64,000 nucleotides of DNA from Coxiella-like endosymbiont. GTDB lineage: Bacteria; Pseudomonadota; Gammaproteobacteria; Coxiellales; Coxiellaceae. Positions 9,177-19,559 of the stretch are shown one piece after another. The stretch lies in NCBI RefSeq assembly GCF_030643785.1, contig NZ_CP094378.1, positions 930,001 through 994,000 on the forward strand. The letters run 5' to 3'. The notes below the pieces were generated by a model. It was not told where the DNA came from. It did not search any database and was given only the letters and a program-made list of their open reading frames with translations. Numbering within the stretch: position 1 is the first letter of the stretch; each line of letters opens with the position of its first letter. The position numbers were made by a program, and so were the translations under genes.

Positions 9177-11043
9177 CTATTTACCTTCAACAAGTTTAGG
9201 TTTAATTCCAATAGATAATCGGAAAACGCCTCGCCGTCCATAAATCAAATTGACGACGGCACGAGTAAAGAAAATCGCCGTTAACATAGAGGAAAGAAGT
9301 CCAATTGTAGTGGACACCGCAAATCCTTGGACAGGCCCAGAGCCTAAAGCAAATAAAACGATCATTGCAATCAATGTCGTCACATTAGCGTCAACGATGG
9401 TAGCAAAAGCACGATCATATCCCGCTTTAATGCTTGCATGAAATGACATCCCGTTTCGAAGCTCTTCACGGATTCTCTCGTTAATTAATATATTGGCATC
9501 TACGGACATACCCACGGTTAAAACAATTCCGGCAATACCGGGCAATGTTAGTATTGCGCCCAAAATTGACAGTACGGCAACAATAAAAATAATATTTAAT
9601 ATCAATGCGATATCCGCAATAATTCCAAATAAGCAATAATAAAATGCCATAAATAAAATCACTAACAAGGAACCAATCTCAGTAGAAAGCACACCAATAT
9701 GGATATTTTCTTGGCCAAGGCTAGGACCCACTACCTGCTCCTGAACAAAATCCACCGGAACCGGATAAGCACCAGAACGTAGCAATAACGATAAATTCTT
9801 AGCGTATTCCATAGTAGAAAGATTAGTGATTTGAAAATCATTTCCTAAAGCCGTCTGGATGGTCGCGATGTTAATTACCCGTTCCAGTTGACGGTGCCAC
9901 ATAACTACTTTGCCGTTTTTCAAATGACGAGTGGTTTGGGTTTCCACATATACCACCGCTAATGGTTTACCCACATTTTCCTCAGTAATTCGATTGAAAG
10001 AAGACACTTCACTACCACTTACCCGAATTTGTACCGCGGGGCGGCCGGTTTCTCCAATAATACTTGAGGCATTAATAATTGAAGTTCCCTTTAAAACTAC
10101 CTGCTGCTTCAATAAGATAGGTTCATTTTCATAGGTATATAATTTTGAACCGAAAGGCACGGCCCCTGTTTTAGCAGCCGTTTGAGCATCGTGCCCCACA
10201 TCAACCAATTGCAAACGGATAGTAGCCACTTTACCAATAATATCTTTTGCCCGGGCAGTATCTTGGATACCTGGGAGATCGACACTAATGTGACTTTCCC
10301 CTTGCTGTTGAATTACTGGTTCAGCCACACCTAGCTCATTTACTCGTGTTCGAAGAATGGTAGTAATCTGGTCGACTGCATTTTGTTGGATTTGATGCAA
10401 AGCCTCCTTAGAAATGGTCCCTCGAATGGTTAGCCCTTGGCCTTGAAATTGATAATCCCTGAATTGTTTTTGTAATAGATCCATGCCTCGCTCACGCGCT
10501 TGCATATCGCGGAAATGGATGATAATTCCCTGTAAATTACGGGTCGTATTAGTATATCGAACTCGTGCTTTGCGAAGAGCAGCAGCGATATTATGAACAT
10601 CTCCGCTTTCCTGAGCCTTCAGCATAGCATCGACATCAACTTCTAATAAAAGTGAATCCCTCCCCGCAAATCCAATCCCAATCGCATGGGTTTGGCGCCA
10701 ATCGCTTGGAGCCATTTCGGAGTACGGGGCGCTAAATTTAATGCGACTGAGTAATCTGTACCCACACTCCCTTGGATCACATCTTGTGCTTTGAGTTGAG
10801 CTTCCGTATTGGGAAAGCGGACTAAGATTGCATGCGCAGTGTGTTGAAAATATTGGTAAGGAATACTCTGAGCACTCAGATTCGATGCAATCCGTTTTTC
10901 TAACTCTGCCCTAATAGGCACTCCTTTTTTGCCGAAATTTGAATAGCTGGATCTTCACCATATAAATTAGGGAACGCATAAATCGCACCCACTAGGATGA
11001 GAAAGGTGAGCAAAACATAACGCCAGAGCGGATATCGATTCAT
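9177..11043 (-). CDS. secD: SecD, two homopolymer frameshifts
   Basis: Start ATG 11043 gives MNRYPLWRYVLLTFLILVGA (TM1). The frame breaks at sense A6 (10925-10930), which must be A7 to continue into GVPIRAELEKRIASNLS, and again at sense T4 (10648-10651), which must be T5 to pass from RLGLDLRGGIHF into LLEVDVDAML. After both repairs the product is about 622 residues, normal for SecD. The DLRGG motif, the large periplasmic P1 domain and TM2-TM6 (with LTVGMSVDANILINERIREE) are all present. SecD cooperates with SecF and YajC in late protein export. Two separate single-base losses in an essential gene with no other damage suggest sequencing error or transcriptional slippage rather than inactivation. 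Confidence 0.92.
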
Positions 11044-11065
11044 GCTTTACCTTAAGCAAAAAAAT

Positions 11066-11419
11066 TTAAATTGAATCGATGGTGCCTTTAGGCAATATCG
11101 AAGCAATCGATCCCTTTTGCACAGTGATTTCTGTGTCTTTGGCTATTTCAAGCACAACGAAGTTATCTTTTAATCGCGTTACTTTTCCTGCAATGCCTCC
11201 AGTCGTCATAACTTCATCTCCAAGGGCAATATTTTCCAGTAACTGCCTTTGTTCCTTCGCTCGCTTAGCTTGGGGTCTGATTAACAGAAAATAAAAAACC
11301 AGAATTAATAAGAGTGGTAACCACAGCATCGACCAAAAGCTTCCGGGATGAGGAGGTTGTTGGGCGGCAACTGGCGCACCATAAGCCATACCAATACCTA
11401 AAAGATTCAAAAGACTCAT
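11066..11419 (-). CDS. yajC: Preprotein translocase accessory protein YajC
   Basis: A 117-residue protein. The start at 11419 is chosen over an upstream one at 11515 because a strong Shine-Dalgarno (gaggagc) precedes it and the protein then begins MSLLNLLGIGMAYG as in relatives. One membrane helix (LWLPLLLILVFYFLLI) is followed by RPQAKRAKEQRQLLENIALGD, EVMTTGGIAGKV and EITVQKGSIASILPKG, the classic YajC cytoplasmic domain. It heads the yajC-secD-secF operon, 22 bp before secD. It binds the SecDF complex; its own role is minor. Confidence 0.93.
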   Translation of the reverse strand: MSLLNLLGIGMAYGAPVAAQQPPHPGSFWSMLWLPLLLILVFYFLLIRPQAKRAKEQRQLLENIALGDEVMTTGGIAGKVTRLKDNFVVLEIAKDTEITVQKGSIASILPKGTIDSI

Positions 11420-11587
11420 AGTTGCTCCTCGTAGTTTAGGCGCTTGAGATCGCCAGAAAAAATGCTTTAATGTACCGTTTTCAAAGCCAAGACGCAAATT
11501 TACTGTATGCAACATTCCCTTATCTTTCGCTCTCTTACCCTTCTTGACTTTTCTTGACTTTCATTCTCCATCTTCTACACTACTATC

Positions 11588-12679
11588 ATGTTAAATTTTA
11601 AACAAAATCAAGTGATTGCCGTAAGCCTTTCAGGAGGTGTGGACTCCTCTGTGGCCGCGCTCACCTTAAAAAAAGCGGGATACAAAATCTTTGGGCTTTT
11701 CATGCAAAACTGGGAAGGCGACAAGAATGACCCTATGTGTACAGCCGAACAGGATCTAAGCGATGCCAAGGCCATTGCGGATCATATTAGCATCCCTTTA
11801 TACACGATCAATTTTAGTAAGGAATACTGGACCAATGTTTTTCAGTATTGCTTGGATGAATTTGCTAATGGTCGCACACCTAATCCCGATGTATTATGTA
11901 ATCGAGAAATTAAATTTAAATCCCTACTTGAACATGCTAAAAGACTAGGCGCAGATTATCTTGCTACAGGCCATTATGCCGGCTTGCAAGAGGAAAACGG
12001 CTATTTTAAGTTGTTAAAAGCCCGTGACGAGAACAAAGATCAAAGCTATTTTTTATATCTTCTCAATCAATACCAATTGGCTCATAGCTTTTTTCCACTA
12101 AGTAATTATCGAAAATTTAATGTTCGAGCAATAGCGAAAGATGCGGGTTTAATCACTCACGATAAAAAAGATAGCACAAGTATTTGTTTTATTGGTGAGC
12201 GCAAATTTAAGGAATTTCTTAACGAATTTTTATTAGCGCAACCGGGAAATATGGAAACACCCGAAGGCAAGGTTGTAGGTGAGCATGACGGCATCATGTT
12301 CTATACTCGCGGACAACGCAAAGGCCTTCGTATCGGCGGTCGTCCTGATAGTAATGAAAAGCCTTGGTACGTCATTGATAAAGACGTTAAGCGTAATGTA
12401 TTAATCGTTGGTCAAGGGCATGATCATCCTTTACTCTATACCAAAGAGCTTTCTTGTTCCAACGTGCATTGGATTCAAGGCAGTCCGCCTTTATCACCCT
12501 TGACCTGCAAGGCTAAAACGCGCTACCGTCAAGTAGATCAATCGTGCATTGTTTTATCGCTTGCTTCGGACCGCTGTCGAGCAGTGTTCGAAAAACCGCA
12601 ACGAGCCGTAACAGCCGGCCAATCTGTAGTTTTTTATTTAGGGAATCAATGTTTGGGTGGAGGCATTATTGAAAAATGA
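11588..12679 (+). CDS. mnmA: tRNA-specific 2-thiouridylase MnmA
   Basis: The 363-residue enzyme adds sulfur to U34 of Lys, Glu and Gln tRNAs. The ATP-binding P-loop SGGVDSS is at residues 15-21, followed by FMQNWE, the catalytic Cys in [13 protein letters not shown] (about 109), the second Cys in [12 protein letters not shown] (about 206), and [10 protein letters not shown] and WYVIDKD in the C-terminal beta-barrel part. Length and motifs are normal and no indel is seen. It is divergent from yajC across about 170 bp that must hold both promoters. Note that MnmA needs sulfur from a desulfurase such as IscS; the desulfurase-like gene at 18 kb is dead, so another must exist elsewhere. Confidence 0.95.
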   Translation: MLNFKQNQVIAVSLSGGVDSSVAALTLKKAGYKIFGLFMQNWEGDKNDPMCTAEQDLSDAKAIADHISIPLYTINFSKEYWTNVFQYCLDEFANGRTPNPDVLCNREIKFKSLLEHAKRLGADYLATGHYAGLQEENGYFKLLKARDENKDQSYFLYLLNQYQLAHSFFPLSNYRKFNVRAIAKDAGLITHDKKDSTSICFIGERKFKEFLNEFLLAQPGNMETPEGKVVGEHDGIMFYTRGQRKGLRIGGRPDSNEKPWYVIDKDVKRNVLIVGQGHDHPLLYTKELSCSNVHWIQGSPPLSPLTCKAKTRYRQVDQSCIVLSLASDRCRAVFEKPQRAVTAGQSVVFYLGNQCLGGGIIEK

Positions 12680-12980
12680 TCGCTTACAAACTTTCTGAAA
12701 AAAATGTAAGCAAAGAAGAAGTTACTAGCCTATAGAAAGAATTAAATGTGTAGGACTTAAATGAAAGTGCCACCCAAATCAGCAAAACATTTCGGCAAAA
12801 CATTTTGTTTTAAAAATTGTTATCAGATAATCAACTTCGTTAATGCAATTGCATGGATTACCAACCAAGAAAACTATCCATCCGGATCTTGAAATTATCT
12901 ATAATCGCTGCCTTGTAAAATTCACTACTCACGCTGTTATATGCGCAGCTAAAATTGATCAGTTAATCGATTAATGTTGA
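12676..12980 (+). pseudogene. phhB: Pterin-4a-carbinolamine dehydratase remnant
   Basis: Starting at an ATG that overlaps the mnmA stop, the frame reads [19 protein letters not shown], a stop, KELNV, a stop at the position of the conserved Trp (TAG for TGG), then LNESATQISKTF; a second frame continues FKNCYQIINFVNAIAWITNQE, and a third has VKFTTHAV and CAAKIDQLI. This order matches PhhB/DCoH (FxNYxxxxxFVNAVAxIAxxxxHHPD and the THxxxGLTxxDFxxAxKID end). The enzyme recycles pterin cofactor for phenylalanine hydroxylase. Two stops and at least two frame changes make it clearly dead. Confidence 0.72.
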
Positions 12981-14276
12981 TAAGTCCCTCTATAACAACC
13001 ACCGGCCTTTCGCGCTGCAGATACCTTTCTTCACTGGAGTAATTTGAAAAGTGATGGTATTAGTCTCGCTGTTAGCGTTCTCACCGCTAAAAATTCTGGA
13101 CCTCTATTGTTAATCATTTCGGACGGACGTTCTCATTCCGACAATCGTTTTCGCCACGCGTTGTCCTTTTTTACAGCTGAAAATGAAACACCCATTTTAC
13201 ATTTTCCTGCATGGGAAACTTTATCTTACGACCACTTCTCTCCCAATCAAGATATTGTTTCTGAAAGGCTGCTAACTCTTTACCAGTTACCTCATCTTTC
13301 TTACAGAACTGTAGTCTGTGCCTTTCCTACCCTTATGCAACGTCTTTGTGTCCCTCTGATCATTTAGAAAAAAATACCTTTGTATTTTTCATTAAGCAAA
13401 AAGCAAAAATTTTCATTTTACCATCCTGTTCAGGAAGTTATGGAACATGGAGAATACGCTCAACGAGGATCTATTATTGATATTTTTCCAATGGGAAGTC
13501 CTTTACCTTATCGTATTGAATTGTTCGACGATGAAGTTGTTAGTATTCGTAATTTTGATCCAGAAACCCAACACTCGCTTGAAAAAACAGAATCGATTTG
13601 CTTATTTCCAACACGTGAATACCCGCTAACCGACAAAGCGATTACCCGCTTCCGCCAGAGCTGGTGAGCTAAATTTTCAGGCAACCCACAAGATGCTCCT
13701 CTTTATCAACAAGTCAGTGCAGGAAAAGTCAGTGCAGGAAAAGCGACAACGGGCATAGAATATTATTTATCTTTATTTTTTGAGAGTGCCAAAAGTTTTT
13801 TTCTTATCTACCGTAAAATACGGTCATTATTTTAATGGGAAATTTAGAGACATCTGCTAAACAATTTTGTCATGAGGTAAAACATCGTTATGAACAATTA
13901 TGCTACGATGTTACCCGGCCGTTAATGTACTCCTGACGAAATATTTTGGTCATTAAATCAAGCAAGAGCAGATATAAAAATCTTTACTAAAATTAAGATT
14001 CATAGCGGACGCCTTACTGCAAAACCGGGTCATATTAATTTTACTACTAAGACTCTTCCTTCTTCTTGATTGATTGATTACAAAGCTGCTCACTTTCTAA
14101 AATCTTTTCACTTTCTAAAGTCTTTCAAAACTTTCTTCAAGATTTCACAGAAAAAAAGGACGAGTATTATTTTGTGCCGAGACAGCAGGTCAGGTCGCCA
14201 CGAAACTTTGTTAGATTTTTTGTTAGATTTAATGAAAGAAATCAAAATTACACCTATCCCAATTAAAGAAGTGTAA
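12980..14276 (+). pseudogene. mfd: Transcription-repair coupling factor Mfd, N-terminal remnant
   Basis: Fragments in order are FALQIPFFTGV, GPLLLIISDGRSHSD, ETPILHFPAWETLSYDHFSP, NQDIVSERLLTLYQLP, FPTLMQRL, then EVMEHGEYAQRGSIIDIFPM, PYRIELFDDEVVSIRNFDPE, TQHSLEKTESICLFPTREYP, APLYQQVS and TTGIEYYLSLFFE. These are the UvrB-homology module of Mfd (UvrA-binding part). The RNA-polymerase-interacting and helicase domains are missing beyond 14276, so about two thirds of the gene has been deleted. A perfect 15-bp tandem duplication (13711-13740) sits inside it. Transcription-coupled repair is therefore lost at this locus. Confidence 0.85.
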
Positions 14277-14325
14277 CCTAAATTGAAGATCTTAACCCCT
14301 ATCGATATATCATTTAAATTCGTTC

Positions 14326-14490
14326 TACCCTGCCACCCACTGACGCCACAGCGTACTAAGCTCTTTTTTCCTTTTTGGAACTAATCCAAAAACTTCACGC
14401 TGTCCTTCAACAGGCTCCTCCGGTACCAAATAATGTGCGCTTATCCCACTTTTAGGATTCATAAATTTTTTTAAGGATTTAGGAAATTTT
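14326..14490 (-). pseudogene. Possible AmpD-like amidase fragment
   Basis: The minus strand reads LKKFMNPKSGISAHYLVPEE, then EGQREVFGLVP, ending at a stop near 14326. The piece MNPKSGISAHYLV resembles the zinc-ligand segment (SxHYxV) of AmpD/N-acetylmuramoyl-L-alanine amidase 2 domains. The rest of the domain is absent upstream. The assignment depends on one short motif and is weak. Confidence 0.3.
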
Positions 14491-14863
14491 CTGCTGTGTA
14501 ATGCAATATTAAAAATCGAATACGATCATTCTATTCCCTAGGTTAAAAAAATAAGAATTGTTTTGTTTTTTTAATTTAGTCTAATTTAGACAGATGTTTA
14601 CGATTTTTTTAACCAATTGGAAAATTTAACGCTCTGACAGAATTTTATTCTAAAAAATAAAAATTAATTTTTTTATTAACTTAAATCTCAATTAAAAAAA
14701 TTTCATCAATGACGTGTGAAGTAAAAAAATAATGGCATCGCCAAAAGGTTTCCATCGGAAAATTAAATTGCGAATACCCAAGTAGCCGCTAATACATTGT
14801 CTGATATAAATCGGATTCAAACGGACGAGAATGGAAAATGAGAAAATCTAATTGATTAATTTA
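14491..14863. other. AT-rich intergenic decay
   Basis: No open frame or RNA feature recognised. The stretch is dominated by runs of A and T and ends at the 3' side of the tRNA-Arg gene. Confidence 0.4.
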
Positions 14864-14940
14864 TGGCGCGCCCGGAGGGATTCGAACCCCCGACCAACCG
14901 GTTCGAAGCCGGTTACTCTATCCAACTGAGCTACGAGCGC
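14864..14940 (-). tRNA. tRNA-Arg(UCG)
   Basis: A complete cloverleaf on the minus strand: acceptor GCGCTCG paired with CGGGCGC, D-arm AGCTCAGTTGGATAGAGT, anticodon stem-loop ACCGG-CTTCGAA-CCGGT (anticodon TCG, reading CGA), T-loop GGTTCGAATCC, discriminator G and an encoded CCA. It is 77 nt long and very similar to the tRNA-Arg(ACG) gene at 23.7 kb, including the acceptor stem and D-arm. Confidence 0.95.
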
Positions 14941-15100
14941 CTAAAGGGAAACGCATCTTATCACAGCTGCCCAGCAGAGCGCGAGAACATCATCTTGAAT
15001 CAAGACTCCTGTTTAGACGCTAGGCTTACATAGGGAGCCACCCACTCCCCTTGAAATTTAGTCTTTAAACCCTATATACCTAAATATAACAACTATTATA

Positions 15101-15140
15101 TAATTGGTTATAGTTAAAATTAATTGGTTATAGTTAAAAT
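15101..15140. repeat. Perfect 20-bp tandem repeat upstream of hsp20
   Basis: The 20-mer taattggttatagttaaaat occurs twice head to tail, followed by further partial units (tggttaaaat, tggttatagttaacc) up to about 15200. The array fills the region where the hsp20 promoter should be. Confidence 0.85.
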
Positions 15141-15218
15141 TGGTTAAAATTGGTTATAGTTAACCGTTAAATAGATAACCGTTAAAGTAGTTAACCCTTA
15201 AAGAAAAGGAGATCGATT

Positions 15219-15677
15219 ATGACAAATATTCAAAAACATCCACGAAGTCTTTTAAGTCATTTGCAACAAGATATTAATAGTTTATTTGAACCTTTTGGAT
15301 GGTCCACAGAAAGTCAGCTATGGGATGCTTTTTCGACAGAATGGTCCCCTCGTATTGATATCAAAGATATGAGTGATAATTATATCATCCGTGCCGATAT
15401 CCCCGGCGTCGACCCTAAAGACATTGAAGTTTCAATGGAAAATAACGTTTTAGCAATTAAAGGAGAAAAAGAAACTGAAACTGAAGAAAAGAAAGAGGAT
15501 TTTTTAAGAGTCGAGCGCACTAAAGGGGCTTTTATTCGTCGTTTTAGCCTTCCAGAATCTGTCAACTCCGAAAAGATTAAAGCAAAAAGCAAACATGGTG
15601 TATTGGAAATCTCCATCCCAAAAATGAAACGCTCTGGAATGCGGAAAATACAAATTGAAGACGAAAATAATAATTAA
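15219..15677 (+). CDS. Small heat-shock protein, Hsp20 family
   Basis: A 152-residue alpha-crystallin-type chaperone that holds unfolding proteins in large oligomers. The N-terminal arm (1-40) is followed by the alpha-crystallin domain, with WSPRIDIKDMSDNYIIRADI, PGVDPKDIEVSMENNVLAIK, GEKE, FIRRFSLPESV and the GVLEISIPK end motif. A strong Shine-Dalgarno (aaggag) lies about 8 nt before the ATG. The start and length are normal for the group. The upstream region is the tandem-repeat array described separately, and no heat-shock promoter (CIRCE) could be seen. Confidence 0.93.
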   Translation: MTNIQKHPRSLLSHLQQDINSLFEPFGWSTESQLWDAFSTEWSPRIDIKDMSDNYIIRADIPGVDPKDIEVSMENNVLAIKGEKETETEEKKEDFLRVERTKGAFIRRFSLPESVNSEKIKAKSKHGVLEISIPKMKRSGMRKIQIEDENNN

Positions 15678-15880
15678 AATTAAATGGTTATTTAACGATA
15701 TTCATTTACTATAATTCATTTACTATAATAGTGTAAGGAAGTAGGGATTTATTTAATTTCAGGAACAGCTTATTATATTAGCTGCTGTTGCTATATGATT
15801 CACTTTCCATTTCGCACGAAAGTAACAAATGCAGTAGTAAGCTTCTTGCTTGTGCAAGAATAAATGTGGCAAGAATAAGT
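15678..15880. other. Downstream region of hsp20
   Basis: Holds a perfect 14-bp tandem duplication (attcatttactata, 15700-15727) and no gene. The next recognisable signal is a hairpin at 15881. Confidence 0.4.
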
Positions 15881-15908
15881 GGGTCAGAATTTTCTGACCC
15901 CATTTTTA
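15881..15908 (+). terminator. Rho-independent-like hairpin
   Basis: The sequence gggtcagaa-tt-ttctgaccc forms a perfect 9-bp inverted repeat (about 8 bp stem, 4-nt loop in practice) followed by catttttat. It is the first strong stem-loop downstream of hsp20, 200 bp after the stop, and could terminate that transcript. Confidence 0.6.
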
Positions 15909-15996
15909 TCCCTATAACATATGGACGAGCTGTTCTAATATAATGGTTTCCCGGAACCCAATGTCTCGCCCATTTCATTGTATTGGCATTTTTTTG

Positions 15997-16323
15997 TTAT
16001 CTCAGAAACATTCTTGAGAATGGATCCCTCTTTATTTGGCCTATTTGGCTTTGTTCTTCTACGAAAAGTAAATCTTCAAGAAATATCGAATAATCCCACG
16101 TGCTGCCCGAGGAAATAATTTTTCCCTGCTGAGGGTCAAAAGCAGCGATTGGGTAGGGTCTGGCATGGGCCCATGATCGGAAGAGATCAACCCCCACCCC
16201 CCGCGGGGGCCCCCAAGAAGTTAACTGACCCGGGCAGGCAAGCGGCAATTGAGCCACGTTGGTGATTTGTTCGAGCACACTAAATCCGAATAGGCGCAGG
16301 CAAAAGTCCCTTTGCTCGCGCAA
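15997..16323 (-). other. Unrecognised open frame with GC-rich segment
   Basis: A 108-codon frame on the minus strand with unusually high local GC, especially 16130-16330 (runs such as ccccccgcggggg). Composition stands out sharply from the AT-rich surroundings. The translation (for example VEEQSQIGQIKRDPFSRM) matches no family I know and the frame may be accidental. It could be a scrap of recently acquired or slowly decaying DNA. Confidence 0.25.
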
Positions 16324-17990
16324 GGTCCAGGTCCAGTAGTAATCATTGATTTTTTCAAGTTGGGTGATAGTGATATCGTTGGGTGATATGCATCACTGAA
16401 TATTATAGTCAGTCAGATGATTTGCAACCTTAAACATCAATGACGCATTTTGAGAAGCAACTATAAAAAACTGCTGGTCACGTTTCTTTTATCAGAAAAG
16501 GTTCTAAAACACTTCACGCACAACTTGGCTTAGTCTATCCAATTTGCCATTGATATTGGTTATGAAAAATATACTTGGATAAAGAGCTTGTTATGGAAAG
16601 AAAATAACTTTGAATTGAAGAATATTTTTAAAGCAAAAAGAAGAGATCGCAGCGGCAATAACCATTTATGAGAAGAGGTGCCTCCAACAGTTCCGGCATA
16701 TTTGCTAACTTAACGCAAAATTTTTCGAACCTATTGTATTATTCTCACGCGTGAATTAGAAAATACTTCTTATATTCGCTTTTGATAAAGAAACTCAAGC
16801 TCAAGTATCAAAAGTGTTAACTGATTATTATCTATTTCCTAAAGATATCATCGAAAAGATATCATCGAAATTTTTAACCGAGCTAATGCCAGCCATTCAC
16901 AAAAATCTCAGAAAAATATAAATTAGATTAATTTTTATTATTATAAAATTATTCAACAAGTTATTCAAATAGTTGAGATCTTAAGTGATCAATCAATAGC
17001 AACGATATCTGAGAAAGAAGATCTAGAAAAGTTGAAGCTTATCTCCATGTACTGATGTGCATGCTTGTTATGCGAATTTTCTAGCACTGCAGAAAAGGGA
17101 ATAACATGCCTTCTGAAATACAACTGCACTTATCGTCCTATCCTTTTCAGGAAGTGATTAAAGGTAAAATATCCAGTGAAATTATTCCTATCACTTCTCA
17201 TACCGTCAAAACAAACGACAATAAATTTCAATATCAACTAAGCTATCCTATTTAATTTCTTCATTTGTTGTCATTTCTCATGAAATTGATAAAATCTCCA
17301 GCCAAGCTAAAACTAAGCACTTGATAAGAAGGCGTTGCAAGTTTTTCCACTATATTCATCATAAACCAACAACGAATAATCGCCTATATGGATTCTGGGC
17401 AGCTTTTGTTACCTGACTTCTGAACTTGAATAAAATGAGGAATATATAAATTTATTGATCGTAATTTTTATTGCGTTAGTACACGAGCAAGATCGACAAA
17501 TTTTTTTTACTTTTTCGCCCATGTAAAAAACTATGAAAGTAGACAGTGTTAATCATCATTTCGCGTTTTAATAAAGTCCAGCCTACAACATGGCTATCAA
17601 TTCCCAAAGATAAAAGAAGCAAATCACGGCTGCCAACATCAACCGAAAGGCATCCTGACCCCTTTCACATAATCAAAATTGGTGTATCCAAATACTCCTT
17701 CTTTACGTACTTCAATAAAAATAGTTAATTGAGTTCAGTTAAGATCAACCTTCAATCTGGAAAAACGTTGCAGAACCTTTGTGCCTATTTCTCTATTAAC
17801 TTTCATAGAATTTGAAGGATAATTTTTCCAATATACGAAATCATTATCTCTGCAATTTCATTTAAATTTCTATTAAATGGTAAGCGAAACGCTTTAGAAA
17901 ACGTTACCATTACAAAAATCCGCTTCAATGCTTCTCGAAATGCGAGAGCATTTTATCTTCTGCTAAATTCAAATCAAGCAAGCAAAAATT
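16324..17990. other. Long decayed region
   Basis: No intact gene in 1.7 kb. At 17106-17255 the plus strand shows a coherent piece (PSEIQLHLSSYPFQEVIKGK, ISSEIIPI) that resembles the beta-barrel region of HlyD-type membrane fusion proteins, too short to be sure. A perfect 14-bp tandem duplication is at 16841-16868. Other frames are short and unrecognised. Confidence 0.4.
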
Positions 17991-17999
17991 ATCAATTAG

Positions 18000-18912
18000 C
18001 GAACATTATCAATTTTATCAATTATCGATTTAATACTTTCTACGGTATAGCGAATTTCATCCTGAGTAGTATAACTAGAAAAAATAAATCTAATTGCTGA
18101 TTGTATTCGCTTAGGCAGTAAACCAATTGTTTTTTAAGATGTGATTCGGCTTACGTTTTGTCCCTCTACATGCTGAACCGGCTGACACATAAATTCCTTT
18201 TTTTTGCCTTTTTTTTGACAGAATGCATCATTGCCTTTGAAAGGAAACGTTCACAGTATTTTCAAGCGTCTCCCCAAGAAAATTAATCATTACTTGTGGA
18301 ATTTTTTAATTCTTCTAAGAAATAGCCTCTTAAATCTCGTAAATGCTTTTAAGTCGTTTGCAACCTTGCGTAAGCAAGTTTAGGCTGCTTCAGCTAATCC
18401 AACGATAGCGAGAACATTTTTCAGTTCCCAAGCGTAAACGAAACTCTTGTTCTCCCCCTGGTGATCAAGGATTGAATCGGTATTTTTTCTTTCACGTAAA
18501 GAGCGCTATTCCCTTTCCGGCGAAACTTTGCCGTTAGAGTCGATCCGTGTGAAATCAACAACAGTCACCCCTCTTGATTCAAGTTGTTTCAAAGTGGTTA
18601 AAACAGAATTACTCTATCGGTGTTGTGACAATGTGAGCCCCGGCGTCACCCCGTAGCCTCAATCACTCCTTTAACTGCTAAATTGACACTTTCCGTGCCA
18701 CCGGAGAAGAAGATAAAAATAATTTCTGCTCTTTGGCGTGCAACAATGCACTCAAGCAGCGGTGTTGCCTCATTTATAGTCCTCTCTGTGTCGACCCCTA
18801 TGCGATGAAGACTAGAGGGATTTCCGTAATTCTTTAAAAAATGAAAAAATTTTTCAGAAACTTATGGAGCTACTGGTGTTATTGCATTATTATCCAGATA
18901 CACTTCAAACAT
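18000..18912 (-). pseudogene. Cysteine desulfurase (NifS/IscS-like) remnant
   Basis: From ATG 18912 the minus strand reads MFEVYLDNNAITPVAP, a stop, VSEKFFHFLKNYGNPSSLHR, IGVDTER, then HARQRAEIIFIFFSGGTESV, NLAVKGVIEATG, and near 18150-18200 GIYVSAGSACR. These are the start, the PLP-site region (TSGGTESxNLA) and the catalytic Cys loop (SxGSAC) of class-V aminotransferase-fold cysteine desulfurases. Stops and several frame changes are scattered through it. The enzyme mobilises cysteine sulfur for Fe-S clusters and thio-tRNAs. The presence of intact mnmA implies another active copy elsewhere. Confidence 0.8.
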
Positions 18913-19137
18913 AAGGGGGGGATTATACTAGAAAACCTTTCCCCCTAATTTTACTTAAAAAATTTGGAGTGGGTTCTACGGAAGAACCTTGCAAGCACCC
19001 GATATTCATATCTTTTTTCAAGATTATGTCGTACAATATTAAAGCCGAGCATAGATTCGTTTGGGTTTCTTTTTGTGTGACAGTTCCTGACATTCTTGCG
19101 AAAGCATTTTTATTTTTATAACTAAAGGAAAATGACG

Positions 19138-19455
19138 ATGAGTCAAAATAAAGTCTATGTGGGGAGCTTGTCATATCATGTGACAGCTGATGATCTTCAA
19201 TCTTTTTTCGGGCAATATGGCGATATCGAAGAAACCAGATTAATTACGGACCGCGAAACGGGCCAATCTAAGGGCTTTGCTTTTATCACCTATGCGAACC
19301 AAAATGGAGCGCAAGCTGCCTTGGTTGCCAACGGCGTTGAGCTACAAGGCCGTAAAATCCGAGTCAACATTGCACGAGATAATAACAGCAATGGTAGCGG
19401 TCGCCGACGTGAAGGTGGCGGACGTGATAGTGGAGACCGACGAAGTCGATTCTAA
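19138..19455 (+). CDS. RRM-domain RNA-binding protein
   Basis: A 105-residue single-RRM protein. RNP2 is VYVGSL (6-11) and RNP1 is KGFAFITY (45-52), in a complete beta-alpha-beta-beta-alpha-beta domain to about residue 82, followed by a Gly/Arg/Asp-rich tail (NGSGRRREGGGRDSGDRR). The start at 19138 is preferred to 19132 because the aaagga Shine-Dalgarno would otherwise be too close. Such glycine-rich RNA-binding proteins are common in cyanobacteria and several proteobacteria, often cold-induced; role here unknown. A hairpin follows the stop. The frame is intact in a region of heavy decay. Confidence 0.92.
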   Translation: MSQNKVYVGSLSYHVTADDLQSFFGQYGDIEETRLITDRETGQSKGFAFITYANQNGAQAALVANGVELQGRKIRVNIARDNNSNGSGRRREGGGRDSGDRRSRF

Positions 19456-19468
19456 ATATCACTACGAA

Positions 19469-19496
19469 CGAAGCGAGGTAATTCCTCGCTTTGCTC
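19469..19496 (+). terminator. Terminator-like hairpin after the RRM gene
   Basis: gaagcgagg-taatt-cctcgcttt forms an 8-bp GC-rich stem with a 5-nt loop about 14 bp after the stop codon; the T-tract is weak (ttgctc). Likely the end of the RRM transcript. Confidence 0.65.
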
Positions 19497-19559
19497 AAAA
19501 ACCACAAACATTAAACATTTCCAAAAATTTCAATAGCAAGTTATTAATACTTGAAAGTC

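Noticed and set aside
11420-11515. Upstream start for yajC
   Set aside because: The internal ATG at 11419 has a strong ribosome-binding site and the usual N-terminus.
18923-19174. 83-codon minus-strand frame
   Set aside because: It overlaps the RRM gene start and its leader on the other strand and shows no family features.
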